Notes under the pieces: model-generated
The model's input: only the letters and a program-made list of their open reading frames with translations
What the model was told of the DNA's origin: nothing
Database searches by the model: none
Position numbers and translations under genes: made by a program
Shown here: piece by piece, positions 11,763 to 25,144 of the stretch
Layout of the letters: every line of letters begins with the position of its first letter
Numbering within the stretch: position 1 is the first letter of the stretch
NCBI GenBank assembly: GCA_905331475.1
Contig: CAJNYU010000824.1
Location: 1-64,000 of the forward strand
DNA from: Rotaria socialis
Taxonomy: Eukaryota > Rotifera > Eurotatoria > Philodinida > Philodinidae
Reading direction: 5' to 3'
Length of the DNA: 64,000 bases

Positions 11763-14541
11763 TCAACAAATAAAAAAGATATCTTTCAGTAAGTTTTGTT
11801 CTTCCGAATCTGCATTGGCATTCATTCGATTGTTATTCTTGAATTGAGGCTTATGATTTATCTGTGATTTATTTGGTACTTGTTCGTGCAATGATTCATT
11901 CAAAGATAAAATTAAAAGATCTTCATCATTATTATTCATTGTAAAGCGTTGAGTTTGTATTGGACGGTTGACTTGTTTGTCAGAAATTCTAAATCAATAT
12001 AAATTTGTTTTTGTAAAAAAAGTCGTCTAGAGAAATTGCATTACTTGACAATCGGTTTTGTTGCTACCTTCGCCGGTGATGTAGCACGTTCGACGACAAC
12101 TTTTTTAATTTCATGTTTCAACGGCGATGTAGCTCGTGTTGTTGTTTGAATAGTTGAAGTTGATGATGATTTTACTGGTTGTTCCATTGACAAATTAATA
12201 TTTCGTTGTTGCAATTCTTTTTCAAGTATTTGTTGCTAAAACAAGACACCGGCTTTTCAACGAAATGAGAAAACAATAGCATCATCACAAACTTGTTTAT
12301 GAAGTAATTCTAATTGTTTTTCCATCATCGATTGTTTTAATTGAAATTGTTCGCTTATTATTGAATGAGTCGTATGAGAAGATTGAATTAGATCTTTTTC
12401 ATTCTTACTATGATTTGTAGGAGGTTCTTTTGGTGGTACATTAATAGGTGTTGATGACTAAATAATGAAGCATTACGCATTGCTACTATAAGAAAAAGGA
12501 GCGAGTCGTTACTCGTTGAGGATTTGGAAATTCATTTGATGGTGGTGGTGGTGTTGGTTTTATTCGAGATCTCTTTTCGTATTCATTTAACAAAATTTTT
12601 GTTTCATTATAACGTATGAGAATTTCTAAATAAGAAAATTGAAAAAAAAACTGAATAAAAACAAGGAGACGAAAGTTTTTACTCTGATTATCTTTCATTA
12701 ATTTATCGTAGTCGGTTAATAGTGTTTTCATTTGTGTTTCGAATAATTTTCGTTCTTGTTCGAGTTTACTTTCAACTATTTCTTTTTCATGACCAATACT
12801 AGAAATATCCGCGATAATTTATGTTTAACAAGATTAATTAGAAAATGTTGTACCGTGCAAGTTCTTTTATTAAATTGGCAATTTTTAATTTATCTTCAGG
12901 ACTTAATTCTTTTATACCTTTAGACGATTGAATCGACGTATCGACAGAAATAGCTGATGACGCAGCAGGAGGTTGGTCAATAAATCGGACAATATTAGTT
13001 GCACTTGGAACCTATAGAAAATATATTTGAGTTATAATCGATTGTAAAATTCGGTATATCACATTAAAAGTCGGCTTGACACGAGTATAAGTAAGTTAGA
13101 GGCGTGGCTTCTAATGCTAAAAAGACGTTATCGCTTTTCTATAGTGAAGCTTCAGGGTTTTTCATTGGATTTTTGGCTGCTTGATTTTAAAAAAATCGTT
13201 CGATACCTCTAAATCCGTGTGAGTGCTCAGAACACGTCTGTACAGATCGAATATGTGTTTTGGTTAAGAAATGCTTTTTGGCGAGGGATATTTACTGTTG
13301 ACTGTTATCAGGGCATTCGTTTGTCAAGTAGTTTACCTGAATATTGATTTTCGATTATACAGCTGATCAAAGTCTGAATGCAGGTGTGAAATAGTGCTTG
13401 TAACGAGAGAACTTAGTTTATGAATATAAATAGGATTGAAATAAGAACTGCTTTCAATTGATCCCTTTGGTTTCTTACTCTCAGTGATTGCTTGTGTGTT
13501 TAGAGCTGTCCTCGATAAATAGAAGTCAATTAGAGATTAACTTATTCTTTACACTGTATGCTCATTGTAAAAAAAATTATCGTTATTGTCTTCCATAGCT
13601 TCTTGTTCGAAAGTAGAACATCATATTCACGATGAGAAAACGGAGAGTATTGATTCAGTTGTGAAATTTTATATGTGCATTTGAACAAGTATTTACAAAA
13701 CGATTCGCTCTCAAAATGATTACTACTGAAAATACGAGCGTTCGAGGCAACATCGATGAAAAAAAAAACCAAAGAAAGAACAGCAGCTGGCATAGGACAA
13801 CATTACGTTGCAATACATTGAAAACCTCTCCGACAGATATTTTTACTGATGCATACTTGGGGCAAAGACAACTAAAGGAATCTATTTGTAAATTATGCTC
13901 TCATTCATTCATCATTGCTAACTATTATTAAAATTCAAGTACAAATTGTTTCAATATTGACTTAAAAGAAAAGCTTCATTATTTTATGGCAACTATAAAT
14001 AAATGAATTGAGTCTAGGAGAAGTTGATTTAAAACGGTTGAGGATATTTATTAGATATTTTTATTAATTATTCAGTACATTTTTAATCAGAAGACGGCCT
14101 AATTTCCAACACAGATTTTATTGGACATGTTTTTCACTGCATGTAATCTGTAAAGTTTCATACGGATGCGAGTTTTACGCTATTCTTTAATATCTTACGA
14201 TACTATTAAGTATGAACAGAATACATCGTTCGTATAATAGATAAAGTAGAGGACCCTTCCGCCTGATTTAGCGAATAAAATTTAGAAAGTTGACTAAATC
14301 ACCTTTGTTCGTGTTTTGGTTACTACAGACGGAGCAGTAACTTTATTTGTTTTTATTGCTGGCATTTGAGGATGTTGTGCTACTGGCTTTTGTATTGTTG
14401 AACTCTGTTCTACTTAAGAAAAGTAAAAATAAGATAGAAGAGTGTGACAGAAAATAAAATATCAATATAATTACCAGCTGCATTTAACCAACGTATTTTA
14501 ACAGGATGTTCACTAGGTGGTACGATATTTTCATCAGTCAT
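11763..14541 (-). CDS. Coiled-coil protein of unknown function
   Basis: I do not recognise this gene. Eight exons (14475-14541, 14303-14412, 12854-13011, 12683-12798, 12513-12625, 12293-12457, 12045-12235, 11763-11988) join with consistent phase to 381 aa. The N-terminus (about 1-60) is Pro/Thr/Lys-rich. The middle (about 95-240) is charged and heptad-like, rich in Glu/Lys/Gln/Leu, and broken by a run of Pro. A basic region carries two RATSP motifs, and an Asn-rich acidic tail ends the protein. Such composition is common in cytoskeletal or centrosomal proteins, but that is only a possibility. Intron 2 (13012-14302) is 1.3 kb while the others are 50-60 bases. The ATG is 8 bases after a 3' splice-like AG (14551-14550) and 113 bases downstream of the DNPEP stop on the same strand. 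Confidence 0.7.
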
Positions 14542-14654
14542 AATTTTATCTGAAGCATATGAAAGGAAAAAAGGATCTCAGTAAATCGTGTAATTAAGCA
14601 AATCGTTTTTTGAATTAAAGAAAATGCAAAAGAAGAAAATTTTAGTCATTTGAT

Positions 14655-17159
14655 TTAGTGTTCGATTGACTCGTAGACTTGTTTGAAATTTTTGTAAAAT
14701 CCCTAAAAATAAAAACATTATAAAGAGAGACAAAATTCTTTTTAAATCAAGTTCTTACATTGAAAAACTCAATATAGTGTTCTAAAGCTTGTGTTGATGT
14801 CATTTCGCGAATCGAATGCATTGATAATTGTGGTGCACCAATATCAACTGTAGACATTCCTAGACGAGCAGATAATATTGGACCAACAGTTGTTCCGCAT
14901 GGCATGTCGTTTCTCATAGAGAACTCCTTTAATTAGAAAATAAATTTACTAAAAATAAGCCAATCCAATTCATCAAAATATTACAAACCTGCAATGGAAC
15001 ATTACTCAATCGAGCAATTTCTTTAAGTAACGTTGCAGTAAATGCAGTTGTCGCATAGCGATTACAACAATTGGTTTTAACAACAACTCCGCCATTTAAT
15101 AAGGATGGTCGATGATCACGATCATGAAGTGAACTGTAATTTGGATGAACACCATCTTTGTTTAAAAAAAAAAGAATAAAAGCAGCTTTCTGATTTGTAT
15201 TCTTTTATCAGTAAACATACGAGCCATATCAGCTGAAACCAGGAATGAATTAGAAACGGAACGTTCATAGTCATCACGTGTCATTCGACGTAATGTATGT
15301 TGAGTAAATTCGCTCATTGCACCCTGAGCACTTTCAGAGCCGGTCTAAATTTCAATCATGATACAAATATAAGAAGTCTTAATAGATCGCAATAACTTTC
15401 ATCAGATGTAATATACGTTGCTGACACTTAGTACACTACACTATATGAATAGAATCAATGAATCGTAATATACTCGGTATTCTTATGATAGAAGAATTCA
15501 GATTGTATATAAATGTTTAATAATAAAACGAAATTACTTATTCAAAAACTGATTTAATTGAATAATCATTTATGTCTATGTCAAAAAGTTATACTCACTT
15601 CTTCATTGTCATATAATAAAACTCCTCGAATGAATGTTTCATCTGGAAGAGTATCCAATGAATTGATAAGGCCCTAGAAGAACAAAGTTTATTATAACTT
15701 ATACAAATTTCTGAATTTAGAAGTTTACTTGAATGGCACAGTATGAACTCATTTGATTGTCAAGCCGTCCTGAATAAATAAATTCATTGTTAAGACCTCC
15801 AACACATGATGGTTGAGTATCGGCAAGCATTAAATCAAAAGTAATGATGTCATCGGTTTGGCAATTACATTCGCTAGCAAGTAATTGTAATAGTTGACTA
15901 TGATGTTTTTTTGACTAAAATTAACCAGAAAAGAATGTGTTTTTTTTAGCTTCGTATTTTCTATAAATATACTTCATCATTTAATTTTTTATTCCCATCC
16001 GATGCTGTATCCTTTTCCTTTGTTGATTTATTGAGTTCTTCTTCAATCTTTAATGCCAATACAGCTTGTCTAAACATTTAAAAAAAACTCAATAAAAGTT
16101 GTCTCTCACTATTCTGTTGATATTCTACAAATGATCCTGTTTATTGATCTCTAATTTTTCATTAGTATCACGTTTAAGATGAATAGCAATGGTTGGTATA
16201 CGAAGGATAGGTCGCTTTACATGTACAAAATGTCGACTAATTTTACCATTTGGTTTCTTTATTTAAATGAAAAAGATTGTCAAGATAATAGAATCGATAA
16301 TTAATTTTTATACAAACTCGAAAAAAAACTCGTCCAGCCAATGTTAAATCCCGATCAAACCATGTATGCCAAATACCACCACCATAACATTCTACATTGA
16401 CTTGTAAATAATTACTTTCTTCTCGTTTCGATACAGGTTTTACCTATAATAGAATTATAACTCAATTGGTTTATGCGGGTATTTTCCATTAAATGTTTGA
16501 TAAAATGATTTTAGTTTCATTCTACAAACAAACATGAAAAATATTAACTTGAAAGCATATTTTTCATAGAGAATTATAACTGGTACTATTGACTATAAAT
16601 CTTTTTATATCTTCTAAGCCAAAAATTAGTCTGAACTACTTATCTTGAAAGGATTATCCTGTAAGAAATAGCATAGTATTAGCGATATGCTTCTGTCGAT
16701 TATTTACTTGTGTAATCTAGTTTCATTACGAAAATAATATTCTATACATCAATTTTCATACCCGAAGGTGTGGTGAATCAGTATGTGCTGCTGTTAAAGC
16801 AAAGCCATTTCCATTTTTATATTTTCCACCCACAGCAAACGCTCCAACACATGAATCATCTTTAATAACAAAATACTAAAGAAATCGAAAAACAAAATAT
16901 TATTTTAATTACAATTCCTTTTCTTGTTTTACTTTTCCCAAAGGTTCAATATTCCATTGTTCATGTTCCCGTAGTTCTTTAAAACCTACCGATGTCAATG
17001 TCGTTTTAACATTATCAACACCTTCGAAATACATTTTTATCCAATCAAAGACAATATTTTATGAATTAAAAGCTCACAATGAAATGCTGTTGGACTTTTA
17101 TTAATAAAGTCAAGAAATCCTGCAACATTTTTTGATACTGAACCTGCCAATGACGTCAT
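14655..17159 (-). CDS. DNPEP: Aspartyl aminopeptidase (peptidase family M18)
   Basis: About a dozen short exons run from ATG 17159 to stop 14657-14655 and give a protein close to full length for the family. Conserved blocks in order are the N-terminal [22 protein letters not shown] (first zinc His), YGGGIW-x-TWFDRDL, the LADTQP block, GRLDNQ (bridging Asp), YDNEE (catalytic and metal Glu pair), [13 protein letters not shown] and MHSIRE (last zinc His). These match the dinuclear zinc site of M18 enzymes, which remove N-terminal Asp or Glu in the cytosol and assemble as a dodecamer. The start ATG lies directly behind a TTTTTCAG acceptor-like sequence, so either an untranslated 5' exon or trans-splicing is likely. 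One intron near 16440-16760 is longer than the rest. The unidentified coiled-coil gene follows 113 bases downstream. Confidence 0.92.
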
Positions 17160-17836
17160 CTGAAAAATCAATAGAAATTATCTCATTGAATTCCGTACCA
17201 CATACCCTTCGAATAAAAAAATTATAGCGAGAGAGATTATTGAAAATGATTGACATCTTAAAATTAGAAAAAAACAAAACAGAAAAAAAGAAAAATTTCT
17301 ATTGAGAGATAAACAATTATTTCTGTATTCCCTACATCAATATTACTTAGTTGTAATAAGAAAAAAAAACAAGCTGATAACAATATTAAGATAACTGAAC
17401 CAGTCTTTAAAAAGAAAAAAAACAACAAGGAAGAAATTACTAGTTGTATTTTTCATTCATAATAGAAATTGAAGCTTCAAACCAATCGAACAAAGTCAAA
17501 TTCAATTGAAACAAATTTATTTCGAACTTCAAGTTTCAACCAACAAGAAAAAATGTCATATCATCTTCACTATCTGACCTCTGCTTTTCCTGTCGGGCCA
17601 AGAGTACAGGCACAAGAGAGTTAGTTTTTATTGTTGATTACAAGTCGGATGAAATTTAGAAGTTTAAATAAAATCATTTTAAAAGAAATCAAACTGGTTC
17701 ATTTTGAATTCGACTGTTAAATATTACACAAATCATAAATTATCGTCCATAACAAAAGAAATTCAACAAATTAAATAACAAAATGATAGCACTGTAAATA
17801 ATTTTTGTAAAAGAAAAGAAAAATAAATAAATAATA
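17160..17836. other. Spacer between GALNT7 3' end and DNPEP 5' end
   Basis: AT-rich, A-run-rich sequence without open frames. It should hold the 3' UTR of the minus-strand GALNT7-like gene. Confidence 0.4.
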
Positions 17837-20800
17837 TTAATAATAAATCTCAGTCCATTCCCATTTTTGAGAATCTTTCGTTTTATTGCATTCAAGTAAT
17901 TTTAAACTATGACCATCTGTGTCCATACATAGCTGCTGTTTATTACTTCGAATTTGTTTTGTTGACTAAAAAGGAAATAATAAGAAAAAGATTTTAAAAA
18001 ATATATGATATTTTAGTCGCTTGTTCATTTATTACCTTATCGTATTGCCATTCTCCAACTGGATTCCATCGACCTTGATGATCCAAACAAAACTTCTTTT
18101 TAACTATATCATGATCAGATGCAAAACAATGTTCACCGGCTGATATTTCACCACCTTCATTAAGACGCCAAACCTGCTATAGGAAAGAGAACAAATTGAT
18201 GTGAAACACCTGAATAGGCAATGCAGATTTTATAGTGCGAGAAAATTTAGTAATAACACCTAATAGATGAAAGTCATCTTAATTTTGACACTTCTTCTCA
18301 ATAATGTTACGTGAAGCTCAGAACTATCGTTACGACTAAAAATGTCATTAAAAACAAATAATTCGATGCAAATTATTAGTCGACTCCTCGCATTACCTAT
18401 GCAATCCTAGTATAGACTAAGAAAGAAACAAATATGTTTGAGTATCACTTTAAGTTTAGACTCTAAACGTTGATTATTCAAGGAGACAAAATTTTTCAAA
18501 AGCACTTCAGCGCACAAAAATGGCGACACATGGCTGTTTGTCGCTCACATTTGGAACCCCGATTGTCATCGAAACATGCCGACTTTTTTCTGAGTTGAGA
18601 CGAATTTTTGAAAAATTTTGTTCACTTGAACATGAAAATACTATTGAATTATCTCGCCTTTATGAATAATGATTGATAATACCACTTCATCCGTGAGTTC
18701 TATTAGACATTATTCTTTTCGTATTCAATGCCTCTCCAATGATTTCAATAAAAACAAAATTACGAATGCTATGATTTCGATGTAAACATGCAAAGAAAAA
18801 GTTAGACGAAAATGTATACGGCGTATCAGTATCCAAACTTTCGTTGAAAGGCATAGCTTTTACGAAAAAATGACTATTAAAACGTGTACGACGGAAAGAC
18901 AACATATTTTCACTTTTATACTATAGACTGTTTGATTTGAATTTTGAAAGACCTGTTTAGATAGATAAGTATACCTATGATTGATTCACAATGGATGAAT
19001 GTGATACCTTTGAACTTAAAAGTAGTAGTTTGGTCACTTCAACTCCTTTCGAAAGATGAATTTTTTTTATCGAATACCAGTTCGAAAACAACCGTTCAAT
19101 AGAGCTTTTAATTACAGTAGTATACCACGACTATTCTAAATCAATGCCTATTTTCCAAGACGATAATGATGAAAATCATCAAAAAATATTGGTAAATATA
19201 TCAGGTGTCAAATTTATAATCATGCATTTTACTTAAATCCGACTTCAAGCTATCTTCCCATAGATTCATTTTCATGTTAACTTTCTCTATTGACGATCAG
19301 ATTTTATATCAAAATATAAAATCTGTTCGAAATGGAGCAATTTAGACGACAAACATTTACTTCATAAAGTTAAATCAGACGTAAACTAATATAATCATAT
19401 CGACTACACCGTTTTGTTTTGTTCTTTCATGACTGTTGTCAAGCATCTAATCTCATCGCAAATATTGACCGTCCTCCAGCTTTCATCCTAAAATCATTTA
19501 TCAAGTCAACTTTAAACAACAGTTGCACTTGCGATTAGCTTGACGTGAAAAAGTTCAACGATAATTATTTAGTAATTCTTCATTGTCCGTGCTATAGATT
19601 AGTATGGCGTCAAATAATGCTGTGCTCTAAACAAATATAATTTCTCGCACAAAATTAAACTAGTTTCTTACTTGTCTATAACAACCACTGACACCAATTG
19701 GCTGACCAAATGAAGCACCTTGATCAGCTAAACAAACTGAATGTTGAACATTTTTACACTAAAAATAAGTTTTTACAAATTTTTAAAAATAAGAAAAAGC
19801 AGTAGCTTTTATACTTCTCCCCAGACGACATTTTTTGGTGGTGGTGGAAATTTTTGTAAAGCATCATATGCAATAGTTTCCATAAACCATTTAAATGATT
19901 TACATTTTAATTGTTCTCTCAATTTTTTCCTTTCGGATATATCACCATAATCTAATTTACGGATAGCGGGCTCACGTATAAAATAATACTCAGCATATTC
20001 ATCCATCCAAACTTGAGCTAAACGTATATGATTTACAGATATTTGATGTGGACTTGAGCCGGGTACGGGCGATGAGTGACTTCGTGGACCACGATAGGCA
20101 TGTGCGACATGAGAACATGGTACCCATTCAACAACACCACCGCATTGCCAAACTTTAAACGATAACTCATATCTGAAGTATCAAATAGAAGTTTTTTTTT
20201 CTGAAAAATTGTTTTTCAATAAAAACATCAACATACTGTTCAGCTCCCCACACTTTTATTCCTGGATCATATGCACCTAATTCAAAGAACCATTGACGAT
20301 CAATAGCTAATAATCCACCTGCATGTGTTGGTGACCTAAAAACAAAAGGAATTTATTGAAAGAAAAAAATTATTGCAATATACCAATAAGGTTCTGATGA
20401 ATATTTTCTTTTTCTTAATTCTTGTTCTGGTACTTCAGTTTCTTTATATAAAAATCCCCATTCCCAAATACCACGAAAATTTGTTGAACCATATATATTT
20501 GAATGTTCGAAAGTTTTCCATTCAATACCATCTACAATTGGAACAGCCAATGCTTTACGATTAATTGCAATGCGTGTCAATAATGGTGGAAGCCAATTAA
20601 CAACCTAATAACAACAGAATACGAACGTTTTGAATTAACTCAATTTTAAAACATACACATTCACAATGAGCATCAAGTATAATAATAACATCACCAGTTG
20701 ATTTATCTGCACCAAGTGTACGTGCAGCAATCAAACCGACACGTTTTCCTGTTCGATAAAGTTTAACAAGACCATTCCAGCGTTTGATATATTTTTCTAA

Positions 20801-21747
20801 TGGTTCCAGTAAAGCAGCTAGAACAAGAACAATTTTTTTCTTATGACATACATACAATATTGAAGAAATACATACGATCACTACTACCATCATCAACAAG
20901 AATTATATCTTTTAGTAATTCTTTAGGCGACGTATTGATCACACTATGTATAGTACGTACTAAAACACTCCAGCCTTCATCAAAAAAGACAAGAATGACA
21001 GAAGCTGTTGGTAAATGCTGTACATCAGGATAAATCCAATTTTTGCATCTAAAGATAATTGAGTAAAAAGATACGATTAGAAAAGTTCGGTTTTTTCTTG
21101 CATAGGATCGATTAGTTTTCAAGCTTCATAGAGAAATTTAACGAATCTATTAGTTTGTTATTAGAAACTTTTACTATGTCGGAAGTAGAGAAATATCATG
21201 TCGAAAAATCTCCTAAAAGAACTTGATCATGTCTTACTCGTCTGGTCTTGTATCTTTAATGTTTCTATCCATGGAAATTTTATCCGAAACGACCATATTA
21301 AAACCATATTGAGATATTGTTCGTTGCGCTGCTTGTTCTTCATCGGGAGAAAGAATTACAGGAATTCCTATTGAACAAAAATAAATGATGTCTATAATCT
21401 TTGAAATTTAAATTTTATTTACCTCCTTCACCTGGACCCGTTTGCGTGGGTCTATCTTTCAATTCATAATTTCCTAGGGAGTCACTCATTACTGGTTGTA
21501 AACCATTTATTTTCGTTAGAATTCTAGCTTTCGAAACGTCTTGATTTCCTTTACTATCCTATATGTTTGAAGAAAATTATTAATAAAATGAAGAGACAGA
21601 AGTTTTCGTTTTTACATCATCTCTTGTATCTTCAACAATTGATATTGTATTGCCAGAATCGAGTTTGGACAAAAGAAAAGGTACAATAACAACGAGGCAT
21701 GCAAGTCCAATCACTAAACGAACTATACGTCCAACCCGATATCGCAT
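17837..21747 (-). CDS. GALNT7: Polypeptide N-acetylgalactosaminyltransferase, GALNT7 type
   Basis: Eleven exons (21616-21747, 21423-21558, 21238-21367, 20876-21048, 20657-20817, 20384-20604, 20237-20335, 19815-20172, 19672-19758, 18036-18176, 17837-17965) join to 588 aa. A short cytosolic tail and one membrane anchor (about 7-26) give type II Golgi topology. The stem is followed by the GT-A domain, with [13 protein letters not shown], the metal-binding DAHCEC (about 239-244), [17 protein letters not shown] and HAYR. The piece [22 protein letters not shown] resembles GALNT7, a glycopeptide-preferring member of the mucin O-glycosylation family. A C-terminal ricin-type lectin domain ends the protein. 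Intron 9 (18177-19671) is 1.5 kb and separates the lectin start from its remainder. The family is secure; the GALNT7 subtype is likely. Confidence 0.92.
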
Positions 21748-23025
21748 TTTTCAATGTATAACTTATATTAGTCTAAAATTTGAATCAAAAATTCTAAACT
21801 ATACTTCATTCACCGAAACATTTTGGATCGTAGTAAAGTATGGACTTTTCATCTGATTGGATTATAATTTTTATATATGATGTGAGCCTATTATTCGCTG
21901 TGTTTTGCATGTTTGGTTCATTTCTGTGGACCAATCTATTCTTATCTTTTGTCCTCCGTGTGATTGAGAAAGACAAATGTATATACGTTTTTTTTGATAA
22001 ATTCCATTATTGCCAAATGAATTAAATTATCGAAAATGAATCTCAGTTAAATGTGATCGATGTTACATATAGCAATTATGTGTTAGGTAATTACTTCATC
22101 ATATCAAGTCAGTTGGTTGCCAACGTCAGATGGTTACCTGACGATGAGAGTGAGCCTCGAGCCTCAGTTGGCTTTGGTCAATTGAGACTCAGTTTCACGG
22201 AACTTTTGACTTGACATTCCACGATGATATATTGTGTTCAAACGCCTTGCACACTTATGCACGAGTGTCGCAAGCAGAAGGTGACTTCCTCAGTAATCAG
22301 AAATTGCTTTATTATATTGACTGGAATATAAAATTTGGTATGCGATATATAACTTCGCAAAGATACAGATTCAAACGATTGTTTTCAGCAAAACGAATTC
22401 TATAGAAATATCAAATATTTTTCGCTGTGCGAAAATTTAACAACTGTCTTATGGTAGCCAACTTGAAAGATCTCTGGAATTTTTGTAGACAGCTTCGTTG
22501 TAAAATATTTCTTGGAAACGTGAACGTTTCAGTGACTGAACTTTCAAAATAAGTCTCGTCTGAATTAAATCTGAAGACATCTTGTTTCTAAATGTGTAAA
22601 AATGATTGTACTCACGAGAATTTAACGACTATATGAACGGCAATAGCAGCTGCAGAATCCTAAGCCATTTTTCGGAAATTTATTATTTTTTTCTAAGGGC
22701 TTCATTTTTTGATCAAACGTCACGAACATGGGCACCTGTGACATTGATCAATTTTTCATTCAAATTGCTTTTCCTGAAGAGACTACAAAAAGAACAGAAT
22801 TTATAGACATTTTTAAAAAACGATTTTCACTTCACGACAAATTGTGTTGATTTTCGAACGGTTTTATGGAGCTGTCTCGAGGCTCGACTTTTTTTCCATT
22901 GAACTTAGTTGAATGGAATAACGATATTCGTGCACTCTAGACTAGAGAAAAATGAGCACTAGCGTCAGTGTGAAATCTGTTTGATTCTCAACGTTACCAA
23001 TATCTCGTGACACTTCTCTGGAGCC
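21748..23025. other. Gene-poor region upstream of GALNT7
   Basis: No supportable gene. The part next to the GALNT7 ATG should hold its promoter. Around 22130-22200 the sequence is richer in GC and contains short imperfect palindromes, without a clear element boundary. Confidence 0.35.
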
Positions 23026-23367
23026 CAGGTGAATGAATCCGACAGTGAATCCTATCTGATTTCATGGGATCCGACAAGCCGACAAATCCGATCAGATTTC
23101 TGGTCTAGGATCTACTAACGGATCCGACGGTAAAACCAATTTTCTTAATCACCAATGAATAAGCATATGGTGCCAACAGAACACATGGCTCGAATGCTTA
23201 TGTTGGATTCCGTTAAATTCAGACACTGGAACCTATAGAATGTCAACACTAGGGTTCCAAATGAAGGTTCCACGCCCGGATATCGATAGGATTTCGTCAG
23301 TTTAATGGAATCCATACTATATCCGACACGAATTCGATAGGATCCCACTATCGGAATCATTTTCCTG
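23026..23367. mobile_element. Possible MITE with imperfect inverted ends, about 342 bp
   Basis: The left end begins CAGGTGAATGAATCCGACAG. The reverse complement of the right end begins CAGGAAAATGATTCCGATAG. Both continue to a shared ATCCTATC at about +24. The interior is clearly richer in GC than its surroundings and repeats short units such as GGATCCGAC and ATCCTATCGA in both orientations. No matching target duplication was found beside the ends (left flank CTGGAGCC, right flank TGAGAGTG), so the superfamily is unassigned and the boundaries could be off by some bases. Confidence 0.5.
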
Positions 23368-24880
23368 TGAGAGTGAAATTTTATTCACGATAGATTAACT
23401 ATTTTAAGCATTCATTCTCTTCAAAAAAAAACATAGTTTAGAGTATTACTCAATCAAACGGCGGCTTAAAAAAAAACAAGATTTTAGTAATTGTTGAATC
23501 AAGATGAATAGGTCACGAAGAGAATAGTTTCAGAATTATTGTGGTATTTATAAATTCCTGTATGAATCGATAGTTCAATATGTGCTCATATACATTTCAT
23601 ATGTAAATTGAACAAATAATACTTAGAAGAAGTTTCATTGTATATTTTTCAATCAATATTTGTTCAAGTCAACATTGCAGTGTTAGTTACATCACGTACT
23701 AGTCAAGTTTCTGATGAATAACCAATAGAATTATCGAGAATTTCAGTCTTTAAAAACATAATTTTTCATTAATTGGACTACATTTTTTCATGTATTACTT
23801 TACTCAGTTCGCCGAGATACAAGGCGAAGCAATGACAATTAGTATAAGTTGTATATGCCCTACGAAGCATATTAGAATAAACAAAATAAATTCTGTCGCG
23901 ATGTCAATTATGATATGTTGCGAATGTAATGGGTAAAAATATAGACCTCAATAAATTTATAAAACGCCTCGTCGAATATGTATGCTAAAAATGCCTCTCA
24001 TACTTCTGAATTACATTCGTAAGAACGATAAATTTAACATAGAAAAATTACTTTTGATTTTATCATTGATTCAACACAAAAGCTATCCATTATTAAAGTG
24101 ATGCCACTATTTGAGCATATACTTGATGACATGCGGCAATATATATATATATATATATAAATAGAAATCTTTCAGTTTTTTATAGCCCAATTTCTTTGTT
24201 TGAGCTTTCGTGTATATGATTTTGAGACGTTTTTTGTAACCGGTTTAAAACGATATATTGAGTGCAGTTTATCATTTATAAAGAATACGATTCTGCTATT
24301 CAAAATTAGAAACCGTTTTCTTTTATTAATACATTTTTTCGTTTCTAAGTCTGTATAACTATCGATAGAAAAAAATTATTCAAACAATACGGTAGACAGA
24401 AAGATCACTGACAGTTTAATAATAGAAAATATTTCAGTGCAGTAATCTTTCGAAAAATCAGAATCAGTCATCTGAGAGGGAAAAACAAGACGTCATGTTT
24501 ATTTATACAACCAGCTTGTAGCATAGTATTTATCATGTGGCCATCAAAATACAGGTATACAAAAAAAAATAAAACGATAACAAGAAATTGGTTGTGACTG
24601 ATGACAGTGTACAGTAAAAGGGAAAAAACATAGTATGAAAGTATATCAAGCGTAAATAAGAATATTTAGCGTCTATTGACAACACAATAACCTCGCAGTT
24701 AATATTTATATCATTGAAAGGTAATAATTTCGTGAGTATGATGAAAACTTTATAGTATCTATTAATATTCAGTTACTTTCTTTCAACAATAAATAATAGA
24801 AGGAAAAAAATGGAAGCAAATTTAATTGTGTTATGTGTTTATTGTAGATTTTATAAATTTATTTCTATTGATTGAATAAA
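23368..24880. other. Non-coding spacer
   Basis: AT-rich with an AT dinucleotide run at 24139-24159. The right-hand part probably contains the promoter and a 5' UTR exon of the small gene at 24881; a TTGTAG acceptor-like site lies near 24842-24847. Confidence 0.4.
24139..24159. repeat. AT dinucleotide microsatellite
   Basis: About ten uninterrupted AT units in intergenic sequence. Confidence 0.9.
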
Positions 24881-25144
24881 ATGGGTAACGATGTTAAATC
24901 GCGTCTTCATTTAAATAAAAAACAAAATCGTTCCGAACAAATTAAAGCTACAAATGATGCAGCTCCAAGCTCAAGTAATGGTAGTGATCCAGTGGATCAA
25001 ACAATTATGAGTGCTCCAAGTCGTGCTCGTGCAGCTCAAGCTAAGCCAACAAGTGCTACTAGTGCTACTAGTGCACCAGCAACTGGTGGTCGTGATGCCG
25101 AAGCAGAAAATCCGCCAACTACTGCAGCTCGTGGTCGTAACTAG
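24881..25144 (+). CDS. Small disordered protein starting Met-Gly, unknown
   Basis: I do not recognise this 87-aa open frame. It starts MGNDVKS, a possible N-myristoylation site, followed by a Lys/Arg/Gln-rich first third and then an Ala/Ser/Thr/Pro-rich tail that includes a short tandem SAT repeat. The tail ends RGRN. The composition predicts disorder and there is no membrane segment. Base composition rises sharply over the frame compared with flanking DNA, and an ATAATAAAA run (possible poly(A) signal) follows near 25208, both supporting a real single-exon gene. The in-frame TTG at 24872 is not needed as a start. Confidence 0.55.
   Translation: MGNDVKSRLHLNKKQNRSEQIKATNDAAPSSSNGSDPVDQTIMSAPSRARAAQAKPTSATSATSAPATGGRDAEAENPPTTAARGRN

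Noticed and set aside
18687..18905. Open frame inside the long GALNT7 intron
   Set aside because: No similarity to anything known and no start or splice context; likely chance.
24872..24880. TTG as start of the small Met-Gly protein
   Set aside because: Animal genes start at ATG; the in-frame ATG at 24881 is sufficient.
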